The notes under the pieces are model-generated. The model did not search any database. It was given only the letters and a program-made list of their open reading frames with translations, and was not told the origin of the DNA. Shown here piece by piece: positions 1-7,405 of a stretch of DNA of 64,000 nucleotides. The DNA lies in NCBI GenBank assembly GCA_964474375.1, contig CAYYSG010000001.1, positions 62,001 to 126,000 of the forward strand, read 5' to 3'. The position numbers and the translations under genes were made by a program. The DNA is from 2-01-FULL-33-17 sp964474375 (GTDB lineage: Bacteria; Patescibacteriota; Minisyncoccia; Phycocordibacterales; UBA9973). How positions within the stretch are numbered: position 1 is the first letter of the stretch; each line of letters begins with the position of its first letter.

Positions 1-2
1 AA

Positions 3-1181
3 AAAGGCCAAATTGTTCGCGCCCATATGGACGTGGACACTGGAAAACTCGATTTTTACCAAGTAAAAATCGTAGTTGACGATACATTGGTTCGTATAGT
101 TAACCAAGAAACAGAACACGAAGACTATGATGAGTCAGATACTCGCGTGCGTTACAACGAAGAACACCATATCTTTATTCAAGATGCGGAAATGATCAAA
201 TCTGGTGTAAAACTAGAAGATGAAATCGTTTTTGCTCTTGAACCACAGGATGATTTTAGTCGTATTGCTGCCCAAACCGCAAAACAAGTCATAATGCAAA
301 AAATCCGCGAAGCGGAACAAGCTGTTATTTTAGAAGAATTCGGAGCTAAAGAAGGTGACATTATAACAGGTACAGTAGACAAGATAGAACGCGGAATGGT
401 TTCTATTTCTATTGGTAGAGCTTTTGCTATCCTAAGTCCAGAAGAACAAATCCCAGGCGAATTCTATCGTCGTGGTGAAAGAATCCGTGCTTATTTATAC
501 AAGGTAGAACAAGGCCCAAGAGGTATTTCTATTCGAGTATCGCGTACTCACCCAAAGCTAATTGAAGCTTTGTTTGTAATGGAATCCCCTGAAATCGCTA
601 GCGGTACAGTGGAAATTCGTGCTATTGCTCGCGAAGCCGGTGCTCGTACAAAAATTGCTGTAGTCTCACATGACCCAAGTATTGATCCGGTTGGATCATG
701 TGTAGGACAAAAAGGTGTCCGTGTTACTGCTGTTATGAGTGAAATTCATGGCGAAAAAATAGACATTATTCCATGGGATGAAGACCCTGCAGTATTTGTA
801 GCAAATGCTCTAGCCCCAGCACGCGTCTTTGATATTTTGATTGATGAAAACGAACATACTGCCGAAGTAGATGTTCCTGAAGATCAATTGTCATTAGCTA
901 TTGGGCGTGGCGGACAAAATGTACGTCTTGCTGCAAAGCTAACTGGCTGGAAAATCGACATAAAAGGAAGTGAAGCTCAATACACATCCCCAGAAGAAAT
1001 CCTAGAAGAAACATTTGAAGAATTTTCAGAAGAAGCTCAAGAAATTGCGAATGTTAGTACAGAAGAACTAAATTCTCTTGAAGAAGTTAGTGATGCAGTA
1101 GAAGCATATGAAACACAAGAATTACCTGCCGACAAAGAGGTTACCGAAAACAATTTGGAAGACAGTGAATTAAAAGATTAA
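3..1181 (+). CDS. nusA: Transcription factor NusA (5' end cut by window)
   Basis: NusA binds RNA polymerase and nascent RNA and modulates pausing, termination and antitermination. The frame is already open at base 3, and residues upstream of the first ATG (27) fit a NusA N-terminal domain, so the gene starts outside the window. Counting from the ATG at 27, the end of the polymerase-binding domain is followed by an S1 domain (about 108-175), KH1 (about 190-260, with the VGQKGVR motif) and KH2 (about 265-320, with AIGRGGQNVRLAA). A glutamate-rich tail fills roughly 325-384. The phrase FSRIAAQTAKQVI is characteristic of the family. The acidic tail replaces the C-terminal acidic repeats of proteobacterial NusA. 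Its head-to-tail position before ppa and tig suggests a housekeeping block. Confidence 0.95.
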   Translation, partial: KGQIVRAHMDVDTGKLDFYQVKIVVDDTLVRIVNQETEHEDYDESDTRVRYNEEHHIFIQDAEMIKSGVKLEDEIVFALEPQDDFSRIAAQTAKQVIMQKIREAEQAVILEEFGAKEGDIITGTVDKIERGMVSISIGRAFAILSPEEQIPGEFYRRGERIRAYLYKVEQGPRGISIRVSRTHPKLIEALFVMESPEIASGTVEIRAIAREAGARTKIAVVSHDPSIDPVGSCVGQKGVRVTAVMSEIHGEKIDIIPWDEDPAVFVANALAPARVFDILIDENEHTAEVDVPEDQLSLAIGRGGQNVRLAAKLTGWKIDIKGSEAQYTSPEEILEETFEEFSEEAQEIANVSTEELNSLEEVSDAVEAYETQELPADKEVTENNLEDSELKD

Positions 1182-1198
1182 TTAATGGATATTATCGT

Positions 1199-1233
1199 TA
1201 TATAACCTATAACCTAATACCTATAACCTAATA
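1199..1233. repeat. TATAACC-type short tandem repeat upstream of ppa
   Basis: The gap between nusA and ppa is made of near-tandem copies of TATAACCTA (ATAACC three times, with one CTAATACC variant). The same unit recurs before tig and before rpsJ. No ribosome-binding site lies between it and the ppa start. Confidence 0.6.
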
Positions 1234-1824
1234 ATGGCTAATATAAACATAAAACCAAGTAAATACATGTACAATTTACAACATGTATTACCTGCTTTTG
1301 CTGATGAGGACAAAAAAATAGTAAATGGACTTATTGAAATTACTCCAAATACTATTAATAAATACGAATATATTACCGAAGCCGGTATTTTAAAACTCGA
1401 CCGCGTAGGATATTCATCATTGGCTTACCCTATAACGTATGGACTTATTCCAAGAACTTGGGACGAAGACAGTGATTTGCTAGATGTAGTAGTGGCAAAT
1501 GTTACAGAAGAATTAATACCAGGATCTTTAGCAGAACTGCGTGTTATCGGTATTATGAAGTTCGAAGATGGTGGCGAAAGAGATGACAAAGTCATAACAG
1601 TGTTAAATGATGACAAAAGAGTTGAACACATCACCAAAGTCGAAGACCTGGGTGAACACTGGAAAAAAGAAATAGAACACTATTTCGAATACTACAAACA
1701 TCTTAAAAAGCCTGGTACTTGTAAGCCCCTTGGTTTCTTTGATGCGGACGAAGCCGTAAAGATTATAAAAGAGTGCGAAGAAAGATACGAAAAAGATTAC
1801 GCACCGAAATTAGAAGCAAATTAA
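1234..1824 (+). CDS. ppa: Inorganic pyrophosphatase, soluble family I
   Basis: Hydrolyses pyrophosphate to two phosphates in the cytoplasm, pulling nucleotide polymerisation and aminoacylation forward. The 196-residue protein has the family core: an early YEYITEAGILKLDRV strand region, a YPITYGLIPRTWDEDSD segment and the Mg-binding acidic signature DSDLLD, a variant of the usual DGDPLD. Further along, DDKVITV and the lysine/tyrosine-rich HYFEYYKHLK segment match the C-terminal half of the active site. The length is slightly above that of bacterial PPases (about 175). The start is the only ATG that retains the complete N terminus. It follows nusA after a 52-bp repeat-filled gap. Confidence 0.92.
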   Translation: MANINIKPSKYMYNLQHVLPAFADEDKKIVNGLIEITPNTINKYEYITEAGILKLDRVGYSSLAYPITYGLIPRTWDEDSDLLDVVVANVTEELIPGSLAELRVIGIMKFEDGGERDDKVITVLNDDKRVEHITKVEDLGEHWKKEIEHYFEYYKHLKKPGTCKPLGFFDADEAVKIIKECEERYEKDYAPKLEAN

Positions 1825-1834
1825 TATTGTTTTT

Positions 1835-1903
1835 AATACATATCAATACTCCGCTCGCCAGTCCTCGCTATGCTGCGGAACCTCGCTTTGTATTATATGT
1901 ATT
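1835..1903. other. Large imperfect hairpin between ppa and tig
   Basis: AATACATAT (1835-1843) plus AATAC (1845-1849) pair with GTATT plus ATATGTATT (1890-1903), giving 14 pairs with one bulge. They enclose a GC-richer insert containing CCGC/GCGG. There is no T-tract at the 3' end, so it is not a standard terminator. It could be a small structured RNA or a degenerate palindromic element. Confidence 0.45.
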
Positions 1904-1910
1904 TTAAAAC

Positions 1911-1936
1911 TATAACCTGTAACCTTTAACCTAATA
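1911..1936. repeat. TATAACC-type repeat upstream of tig
   Basis: Three degenerate copies (TATAACC, TGTAACC, TTTAACC) followed by TAATAAA lie directly before the tig start. They resemble the arrays at 1199-1233 and 48226-48258. Confidence 0.5.
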
Positions 1937-1941
1937 AATAT

Positions 1942-3024
1942 ATGTCAGCACAATATACAAAAAAAGATTTAGAAAATTCCCAAATTGAAATCACTGGAGT
2001 TCTTCCTTATGAAGATTTTATAACTCATGAAATAGCTGCTTTGGAAAGAATCGCAAAAACTTTGAAAATAGACGGTTTCCGCGAAGGCTCTGTGCCTCCT
2101 CATATTGCGAAACAACACATTCAAGATTTAGCATTACTTGAAGCTATGGCTGAAGAAGCAATGATGAAAGCCTATGGTGACATTCTTACTACTTATGCTC
2201 CGGACGCAATTGGTCGCCCAGACATACGTATTACTAAAATAGCTCGGGACAATCCTTTGGAATTCAAAGTCACTGTTACTGTAATGCCTGAAGTCAAACT
2301 ACCAGACTATAAAAAAATAGCTAAAGAAGAATGCAAAGATAAAAAAGAAGTTTCTCTTACGGAAGAAGAAGTAGACAAATCAGTAGAAGAGCTTCGCAAA
2401 TTACGTGCTCGAAGTTCTATGAGTCACACACATGACGATGGTACAGTCCACGAAGGTCCGGACCACGATGCCGAAGGGAAAGAAAAAGAACACGAGTTAC
2501 CAGAATTACCTGAACTAAACGACGAATTTGCGCAAAGTTTTGGTGACCAGTTCAAAACCATGGATGATTTGCGCAGTAAAGTTCGCGAAAACATGCTCAT
2601 GGAAAAGAAAATCATTGAAGAGGATAAAATCCGTGTAAAAATAGCTGAAAGAATAACTGACGATACCAAAGTCAAACTACCGGACATGCTGATCGATGGT
2701 GAAGTTGAAAGAATGGCTTACCAAATGGAGTCAGACTTAGCTAACAGCGGACTAACTTTGGAAGACTATGCAAAGAACATCGGCAAAACTCTGGAAGATT
2801 TGAAAAAAGACTGGCGCCCAAATGCTGAAAAAAGAGTAATCATGCAGTTGGTTCTAGACGAAATAGCTAAAAAGGAAGACCTAAAGCCTGAAAAGGAAAA
2901 AGTTGACCTAGAAGTTGCCCAGCTAAAAGCCCACTATAAAGATATTGACGAAAATCGCGCTCGTATATATGTAGAATCCCAGCTCAAGAACGAACAAGTC
3001 TTTAAATGGCTAATAGAGCAATAA
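1942..3024 (+). CDS. tig: Trigger factor lacking the PPIase domain
   Basis: Ribosome-associated chaperone that meets nascent chains at the exit tunnel. The ribosome-docking signature GFREGSVP (residues 45-52) matches the family GFRxGKxP. The N-terminal domain runs to about 155. The C-terminal chaperone arms start at ELPELNDEFAQSFGD (185-200), a very typical junction. The FKBP-like PPIase domain normally found between these parts is absent. In its place is a linker of about 25 residues rich in histidine and acid (H162, H164, H170, H175, H184). The total length of 360 residues against about 430 agrees with the loss. It is followed by a strong hairpin terminator and then clpP. Confidence 0.88.
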   Translation: MSAQYTKKDLENSQIEITGVLPYEDFITHEIAALERIAKTLKIDGFREGSVPPHIAKQHIQDLALLEAMAEEAMMKAYGDILTTYAPDAIGRPDIRITKIARDNPLEFKVTVTVMPEVKLPDYKKIAKEECKDKKEVSLTEEEVDKSVEELRKLRARSSMSHTHDDGTVHEGPDHDAEGKEKEHELPELPELNDEFAQSFGDQFKTMDDLRSKVRENMLMEKKIIEEDKIRVKIAERITDDTKVKLPDMLIDGEVERMAYQMESDLANSGLTLEDYAKNIGKTLEDLKKDWRPNAEKRVIMQLVLDEIAKKEDLKPEKEKVDLEVAQLKAHYKDIDENRARIYVESQLKNEQVFKWLIEQ

Positions 3025-3034
3025 AACTAAAATG

Positions 3035-3079
3035 ACAAAACAAAATTCCCCAGTGTATAGCTGGGGAATTTTGTTTTGT
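3035..3079 (+). terminator. Terminator after tig
   Basis: A 19-bp perfect stem (3035-3053 with 3061-3079) and a 7-nt loop, with a GC core CCCCAG/CTGGGG flanked by A and T runs, sits between tig and the clpP promoter. Confidence 0.85.
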
Positions 3080-3118
3080 GCTATACTAGTTTAGTTAACC
3101 AATAAAATATACATATAT

Positions 3119-3706
3119 ATGAGTTATTTAATCCCAACAGTTATAGAAAAGTCCCCTCAGGGCGAAAGAGCCTACGACATATATTCACGTCTTTTGAACG
3201 ACAGAATCGTGTTTCTAGGGGGTGCTATTAATGACGAAGTAGCCAATGTGGTCATTGCTCAGCTACTGCACTTGGCACACCAAGACCCAAAAAAAGACAT
3301 TTCTCTATATATTAACTCCCCTGGTGGCCACGTTTCAGCGGGGCTAGCTATTATGGACACTATGAACTTTATCAAGCCAGATGTGTCTACTATTTGTGTA
3401 GGCATGGCGGCATCTATGGGGGCAATGCTACTGTCAGCGGGAGCAAAAGGTAAAAGATACGCCCTGCCGAATAGTGAAGTTATGATACACCAAGTTCTGG
3501 GCGGCACCGAAGGTCAAGCTAGTGATATTGAAATAGCAGCCAAGCATATCATAGCTACCAAGCACAATTTGATTAAAATACTCTCTAAAAATACCGGAAA
3601 ATCAGCCTCTCAGGTGGAAAAAGACATGGACAGAGACAACTGGATGGGGTCCGATGAAGCCAAAAAATACGGTATCATCGACGAAGTCATAACTAAAAGT
3701 AAATAA
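3119..3706 (+). CDS. clpP: ATP-dependent Clp protease proteolytic subunit
   Basis: Serine peptidase that forms the tetradecameric barrel fed by Clp ATPases. The 195 residues match the family length. The catalytic triad is intact: Ser99 in GMAASMGA, His124 in MIHQ and Asp173 in DRDNWM. YINSPGG (64-70) forms part of the oxyanion region. A TATACT -10 box at 3082-3087, preceded by TG at the extended position, gives a leader of about 25 nt with no Shine-Dalgarno sequence. The gene is monocistronic, bounded by terminators on both sides. No Clp ATPase gene is visible in this window. Confidence 0.96.
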   Translation: MSYLIPTVIEKSPQGERAYDIYSRLLNDRIVFLGGAINDEVANVVIAQLLHLAHQDPKKDISLYINSPGGHVSAGLAIMDTMNFIKPDVSTICVGMAASMGAMLLSAGAKGKRYALPNSEVMIHQVLGGTEGQASDIEIAAKHIIATKHNLIKILSKNTGKSASQVEKDMDRDNWMGSDEAKKYGIIDEVITKSK

Positions 3707-3721
3707 TATTCCTGTTTTTTG

Positions 3722-3755
3722 ACAAAAAGCTCGCAAAATTGCGGGCTTTTTGTTA
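3722..3755 (+). terminator. Terminator after clpP
   Basis: The hairpin ACAAAAAGCTCGCAA/TTGCGGGCTTTTTGT (3722-3736 with 3739-3753, one G-T pair) ends in a T-run. Confidence 0.8.
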
Positions 3756-3812
3756 CTATGCGTATAGACAGTTTCGACAGATACATTATTTATTTAATTA
3801 AAAGAGTACAGT

Positions 3813-5342
3813 ATGGGAGTAATTACAGTCATCATACTTGTGTTTCTTGGTGTGGCTATAGGCTTTGGTTTCGGGTATTTTATCCGCAGAGCCGTGTCAT
3901 TAGGCAAAAAAGGATCAATCGAGCTTGAAATCAAGCAAATGATGATCGCCGCTAAAGAAGAAGCACAAAAGCTCATTGATGCCGGTAAGCGCGATGCTGA
4001 AAAGATTCGCGACGAAATCAAAAATGAGGATCGCAAAATGCGAGAAGGTTTAAAAGAAGAAGTGGACCGTTTGCACAAAAAAGAATCACTTCTAGACGAA
4101 AGAGCTCGTGATATGGATAACCAAACCATCGAGCTAACAAACAAAAGTGAAGAGATTCACAAAATCAAAATGTCGCTCGAGGCACTAAAAGTAGAGCAAG
4201 ATAAAAAAATAGAAGAAATTGCAAAACTAACAATAGACGAAGCTCGCGGGGAAATAATAAAACGCGCCGAACTAACTAGTGAAGAAGATTTGATGGTTCG
4301 CCTACAAAAGCTTGATAAAGAAAATCAAGAAAAGCTAGCGACTCGTGCAAAAGAAATTCTGGCTACATCTATTCAAAGACTGGCATCTTCTACAGCTAGT
4401 GAAATGATGACAACTAACGTTGCAATACCGAATGATGATATCAAAGGTAAAGTTATCGGTAAAGAAGGTCGCAACATTCGTGCATTCGAACAAGCTGCCG
4501 GTGTTGAACTAATAGTAGACGATGCACCAGGCGTAATAGTTGTTTCATCGTTTGATCCAGTTCGTCGTCAAATCGCACGCATTGCACTTGAAAACCTTAT
4601 TCTAGATGGGCGCATTCAGCCAGCTAAAATAGAAGAAGAAATAGAAAAAGCTAAAAAGGACATTAACAATATAATAAAACAAAAAGGTGAACAAGCTGTA
4701 ATGGAACTAGGTATCCATAATCTTGATCCACGTATTATAGCTATAGTAGGTAGGCTTTATTTCCGAACTAGTTATGGTCAAAATGTTTTGCAACACAGTA
4801 TTGAAATGGGTCACGTTGCTGCAATGATAGCTAGTGAAATCGGCGCCGATGTGCAAATAGCCAAAGCCGGTGCACTAGTGCACGATATCGGTAAAGCGCT
4901 CGACCACGAAGTCGAAGGTACACATATACAAATAGGTATGCGTATACTGGAAAAATTCGGCGCTGACAAACGTATCATTACTGCTATGAAGTCACACCAT
5001 GATGACTGGCCTCATGAAACAGTAGAAGCAGTGATAGTTCAAACAGCTGATATTATTTCTGGGTCTCGCCCTGGTGCACGTCGCGACACAGCAGAAAATT
5101 ATTTGAAACGTTTGCAAGATTTAGAAGCTACTGCAATGTCATTCGATGGTGTAGAAAAAGTTTGGGCATTGTCCGCTGGACGTGAAGTACGAGTATTCGT
5201 TTCACCTGCTAACGTTACTGATGTTGCAGCCCGCAGTATGGCACGCGACATAGCAAAAAAGATCGAAGCTGACCTAACCTACCCTGGTGAAATTCGCGTA
5301 GTCTTGATTCGAGAAAATAGAATAGTAGAATTTGCTCGGTAA
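3813..5342 (+). CDS. rny: Ribonuclease Y
   Basis: Membrane-anchored endoribonuclease that starts mRNA decay in bacteria without RNase E. One N-terminal transmembrane helix (residues 3-24) leads into a long charged coiled coil (about 35-190). A KH domain follows (about 205-270, motif GKVIGKEGRNIR at 212-223). The HD metal-dependent phosphohydrolase domain (about 325-420) has H328, H357-D358 and a following HH pair at 395-396. The 509 residues match the usual 510-520. With PNPase at 17.5 kb, this gives a Firmicutes-type RNA decay set. It is flanked by hairpin terminators, so probably transcribed alone. Confidence 0.95.
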   Translation: MGVITVIILVFLGVAIGFGFGYFIRRAVSLGKKGSIELEIKQMMIAAKEEAQKLIDAGKRDAEKIRDEIKNEDRKMREGLKEEVDRLHKKESLLDERARDMDNQTIELTNKSEEIHKIKMSLEALKVEQDKKIEEIAKLTIDEARGEIIKRAELTSEEDLMVRLQKLDKENQEKLATRAKEILATSIQRLASSTASEMMTTNVAIPNDDIKGKVIGKEGRNIRAFEQAAGVELIVDDAPGVIVVSSFDPVRRQIARIALENLILDGRIQPAKIEEEIEKAKKDINNIIKQKGEQAVMELGIHNLDPRIIAIVGRLYFRTSYGQNVLQHSIEMGHVAAMIASEIGADVQIAKAGALVHDIGKALDHEVEGTHIQIGMRILEKFGADKRIITAMKSHHDDWPHETVEAVIVQTADIISGSRPGARRDTAENYLKRLQDLEATAMSFDGVEKVWALSAGREVRVFVSPANVTDVAARSMARDIAKKIEADLTYPGEIRVVLIRENRIVEFAR

Positions 5343-5377
5343 TAGAACTCAAAATACAATTTTTACTGGTTACAAAT

Positions 5378-5420
5378 CAAAACACCCGCAAAGTTTACAA
5401 AACTTTGCGGGTGTTTTGTC
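5378..5420 (+). terminator. Terminator after rny
   Basis: A long perfect stem (CAAAACACCCGCAAAGTTT at 5378-5396 with its complement at 5401-5418) and a 4-nt loop ends in TTTTGT. Confidence 0.85.
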
Positions 5421-5434
5421 AATACATAAATTCC

Positions 5435-5464
5435 TTGCATCCAGAAAAAGCCTTGCGGTATAAT
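5435..5464 (+). promoter_or_regulatory. Sigma70-type promoter of the HU gene
   Basis: TTGCAT (5435-5440), an 18-bp spacer and a perfect TATAAT (5459-5464). The predicted start lies near 5471, giving a leader of about 60 nt before the HU ATG. Confidence 0.8.
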
Positions 5465-5533
5465 GGTACTTAAGAAGATCTTTCATCTTGTCGCACAGGG
5501 TCGTATTTTTAATAGTCAATTATATACATACAC

Positions 5534-5809
5534 ATGAACAAGCAAGCACTTGCTGATTATGTGCATTCTAAAATTGGTGGTACCAAAGTTGCAGCTGAAG
5601 AGCTAGTCAACGGTATCATTGACGAGATTGTAGGCACTTTGAGAAAAGGTGACGAAGTCTCAATAGCTGGACTCGGTATTTTTTCAGTAAAAGACCGCCC
5701 AGCTCGTAATGCACGTAACCCAAAGACTGGGGAAACTGTAAAGGTTCCTAAGACTCGCGTTCCAAAGTTCCGAGCTGCAAAAGCTCTAAAAGACGCAGTC
5801 GCTAAATAG
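5534..5809 (+). CDS. hup: HU-family DNA-binding protein
   Basis: Small basic nucleoid protein that bends and compacts DNA as a dimer. The 91 residues match the family. The conserved GLGIFSVKDRPARNARNP segment contains the GxF turn and the R-x-x-R-N-P tip of the DNA-embracing beta arm. The N-terminal helices (MNKQALADYVHSK) are also typical. It has its own near-consensus promoter, a leader of about 60 nt and two consecutive hairpins downstream. It could be annotated HupB or IHF-like; IHF-specific features are not evident. Confidence 0.95.
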   Translation: MNKQALADYVHSKIGGTKVAAEELVNGIIDEIVGTLRKGDEVSIAGLGIFSVKDRPARNARNPKTGETVKVPKTRVPKFRAAKALKDAVAK

Positions 5810-5822
5810 TCTTGTGTTTAAT

Positions 5823-5903
5823 AAAGAAATTGGAACCTCTATCACCAATTTCTTCCTCAAAACCCCCTTTCTCTGCCCACCTGGCAGATAAAGGGGGTTT
5901 TGT
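5823..5903 (+). terminator. Two hairpins after HU
   Basis: The first stem is AAGAAATTGG with CCAATTTCTT (5824-5833 / 5845-5854). The second is AAAACCCCCTTT with AAAGGGGGTTTT (5859-5870 / 5890-5901). The second has the terminator-like tail. Confidence 0.75.
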
Positions 5904-5934
5904 TATATAATAAATTAAACACATCATTATTTTT

Positions 5935-6357
5935 ATGAAAAAACATCCAACGCTTGGTAGAAAAACCATACATCATTTGGTCCCCCAGGCACGAATAAGC
6001 GATTTTTATGAAACAAGGTTTCATTTACCTAAAAATAAGTTAAAACTATGGGAACTAAAGCACGCAGCATGGCACGTACTTTTTAAACTCAAGACTATTA
6101 GTGAGATAATTAATTACCTCGACAAGAATAAAAACCCTTATGGTTTCGGAGGTGAAGCCTGGAACCTGCTTTTTAAGTCTAAAACCGCCAAACAAGCTAA
6201 AAATTTACTGATTCGTGTTAGACGGGCAGTTCGCAAACATTATCTAGGTCTTGAGTTTGACTTACTTTTAAAGGAGAAAGTTAAAAGGTATCACAAAAAG
6301 TCTGGCAAGAAAAGAATTGATCTTTATTTGAACTATAAATTCAAAAAAACAGCTTAA
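5935..6357 (+). CDS. Hypothetical protein with HNH-like HHxxP motif
   Basis: A 140-residue, very basic protein that I cannot name. A histidine pair followed by proline (TIHHLVP, residues 12-18) is followed by an Asn (NKLKLWE) and two spaced histidines (KHAAWHVLF). This order resembles the H...N...H core of HNH nucleases, but the spacing is not diagnostic and no zinc-binding cysteines are seen. The C-terminal half is lysine/arginine-rich. A TATAAT at 5906-5911 would give a leader of about 17 nt, and a hairpin follows the stop. A nucleic-acid-binding role is plausible; nuclease activity is inference. Confidence 0.6.
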   Translation: MKKHPTLGRKTIHHLVPQARISDFYETRFHLPKNKLKLWELKHAAWHVLFKLKTISEIINYLDKNKNPYGFGGEAWNLLFKSKTAKQAKNLLIRVRRAVRKHYLGLEFDLLLKEKVKRYHKKSGKKRIDLYLNYKFKKTA

Positions 6358-6365
6358 ATCTAAAA

Positions 6366-6391
6366 AAAGACCCTGCATTGCAGGGTCTTTG
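6366..6391 (+). terminator. Terminator after the HNH-like gene
   Basis: The stem AAAGACCCTG/CAGGGTCTTT with a 5-nt loop (6366-6375 / 6381-6390). Confidence 0.7.
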
Positions 6392-6412
6392 TCGGTATAA
6401 ATCTTTATTAGA

Positions 6413-6559
6413 CTATTCATCTAGCTCGTATTTGTCCTTGTTTCTGTCATAAATAGTTTTGGGTTTGTGGATTAACCTCCTTCTTCTGTCGCTGGTAAAA
6501 TGTTTTCTGGAGGATGATTTTATTCCTTTGGCTTTGAGTTTGTTTCTTTTTCTTTCCAT
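6413..6559 (-). CDS. Small basic hypothetical protein
   Basis: An ORF of 48 codons that starts at MERKRNKL; an upstream in-frame ATG at 6598 would add residues that look like translated promoter. It is very rich in Lys and Arg (for example SDRRRRL), with no hydrophobic segment. It could be a small RNA-binding or ribosome-associated protein, or simply a chance ORF. There is no Shine-Dalgarno sequence. It lies between two hairpins and next to a tRNA gene. Confidence 0.4.
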   Translation of the reverse strand: MERKRNKLKAKGIKSSSRKHFTSDRRRRLIHKPKTIYDRNKDKYELDE

Positions 6560-6630
6560 TTTGTAGATTATTTTGATTCTAGAATAGCATAAATACATAA
6601 AAAAATAACCCTCTCGGGCTATTTTTTATG

Positions 6631-6701
6631 TGCAGGATAGGAGAATCGAACTCCTGTGTACTGCTTGGAAGGCAGTCATTCTACCACTAAATTAATCCTG
6701 C
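6631..6701 (-). tRNA. tRNA-Gly (anticodon UCC)
   Basis: On the minus strand, the acceptor arms GCAGGAT and ATCCTGC, a D-arm with AGTGGTAGA, the anticodon stem ACTGC-GCAGT with loop CTTCCAA, and the T-loop TTCGATT fold as a 71-nt tRNA including discriminator A. CCA is not encoded. A hairpin (about 6603-6627) lies just downstream on the minus strand. A 19-nt copy of its 5' end recurs at 6757-6775. Confidence 0.95.
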
Positions 6702-6756
6702 ATTGTTGCCAGTCTAATTTATATAGCTTATTGCTGCTTTTGCGGCGAGACAATAA

Positions 6757-6775
6757 ACCACTAAATTAATCCTGC
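6757..6775 (-). repeat. Truncated copy of the tRNA-Gly 5' end
   Basis: These 19 bases are identical to the first 19 nt of the tRNA-Gly(UCC) gene (acceptor strand plus start of the D-arm). They lie about 55 bp upstream of the tRNA on its own strand. The sequence then diverges into a short hairpin (TTATTG...CAATAA). No T-arm or 3' acceptor strand is present. Confidence 0.75.
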
Positions 6776-6846
6776 GTGATTGGAACGTATTCGTATATTA
6801 CCCTAAATAAACAAAAAAATAAAGCCCCCTAACCTATTTAAATAAA

Positions 6847-6868
6847 AAAGCCCCATTTCTAGGGCTTT
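6847..6868 (-). terminator. Terminator after the 6886-7338 gene
   Basis: The stem AAAGCCC/GGGCTTT (6847-6853 / 6862-6868), with an adjacent T-run on the minus strand. Confidence 0.65.
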
Positions 6869-6885
6869 AGTAAAAAATATTGTAC

Positions 6886-7338
6886 TTATTGAGTTTTTTC
6901 CCTGGAACGAAGGATTCTTAAGAATTCTTCGTATCTACCATCCTGTTTACCAGGACGGTCGATTGCCCGACCTTCTGATTTAAAATATGGGTCAAGCAGG
7001 TACTCATGTTTTTGATTTAAAATACCAAATAATTTCCCTACCCATGTTCGACTTTGCCTGACACGGATCAAATAAAGACTTTTCATGGTTTCTTTATCCA
7101 AAGGCCTATTTACAGTTTTTATTAGGATATTTACTCCCTCACTGTGCCTGTGGCAGTCTATTATTTCTGCAAAATACTCCTTTTGGGTAGTCTTCGTGTC
7201 ATATTCGCAAGAGGTTTCTTCTATTACAATGTTGTAAAAAAAATCCTCTTCTTGGTAGCTTCGTATCGTTAAGGAATCTTTTCTTAGGTCGTGCCTAATT
7301 AGTTCTTTTGCTTCTTTGATTTCTTGTTGTGTACTCAT
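6886..7338 (-). CDS. Hypothetical protein, 150 residues
   Basis: Not recognised. Soluble, highly charged and without signal peptide or membrane segment. The N terminus is helical and lysine/glutamate-rich. The middle (FAEIIDCHRHSEGVNILIKTV) reads as beta strands, and an RQSRTWVGKLFGILNQKHEYLLDPYF segment follows. It lies downstream of another minus-strand hypothetical gene (7406-7966) across a weak hairpin, so read-through co-transcription is possible. It resembles the other short soluble orphans in this region in size and composition. Confidence 0.65.
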   Translation of the reverse strand: MSTQQEIKEAKELIRHDLRKDSLTIRSYQEEDFFYNIVIEETSCEYDTKTTQKEYFAEIIDCHRHSEGVNILIKTVNRPLDKETMKSLYLIRVRQSRTWVGKLFGILNQKHEYLLDPYFKSEGRAIDRPGKQDGRYEEFLRILRSREKTQ

Positions 7339-7359
7339 GTTGATAATTTTTTAAAGGTT

Positions 7360-7382
7360 AAACCCAGGTTTCCCTGGGTTTT
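7360..7382 (-). terminator. Hairpin between two minus-strand hypothetical genes
   Basis: The stem AACCCAGG/CCTGGGTT with a 4-nt loop (7361-7368 / 7373-7380). The T-tract on the minus strand is weak, so termination may be partial. Confidence 0.5.
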
Positions 7383-7405
7383 GAAAATGTTTAGTGGTTG
7401 TTGAT

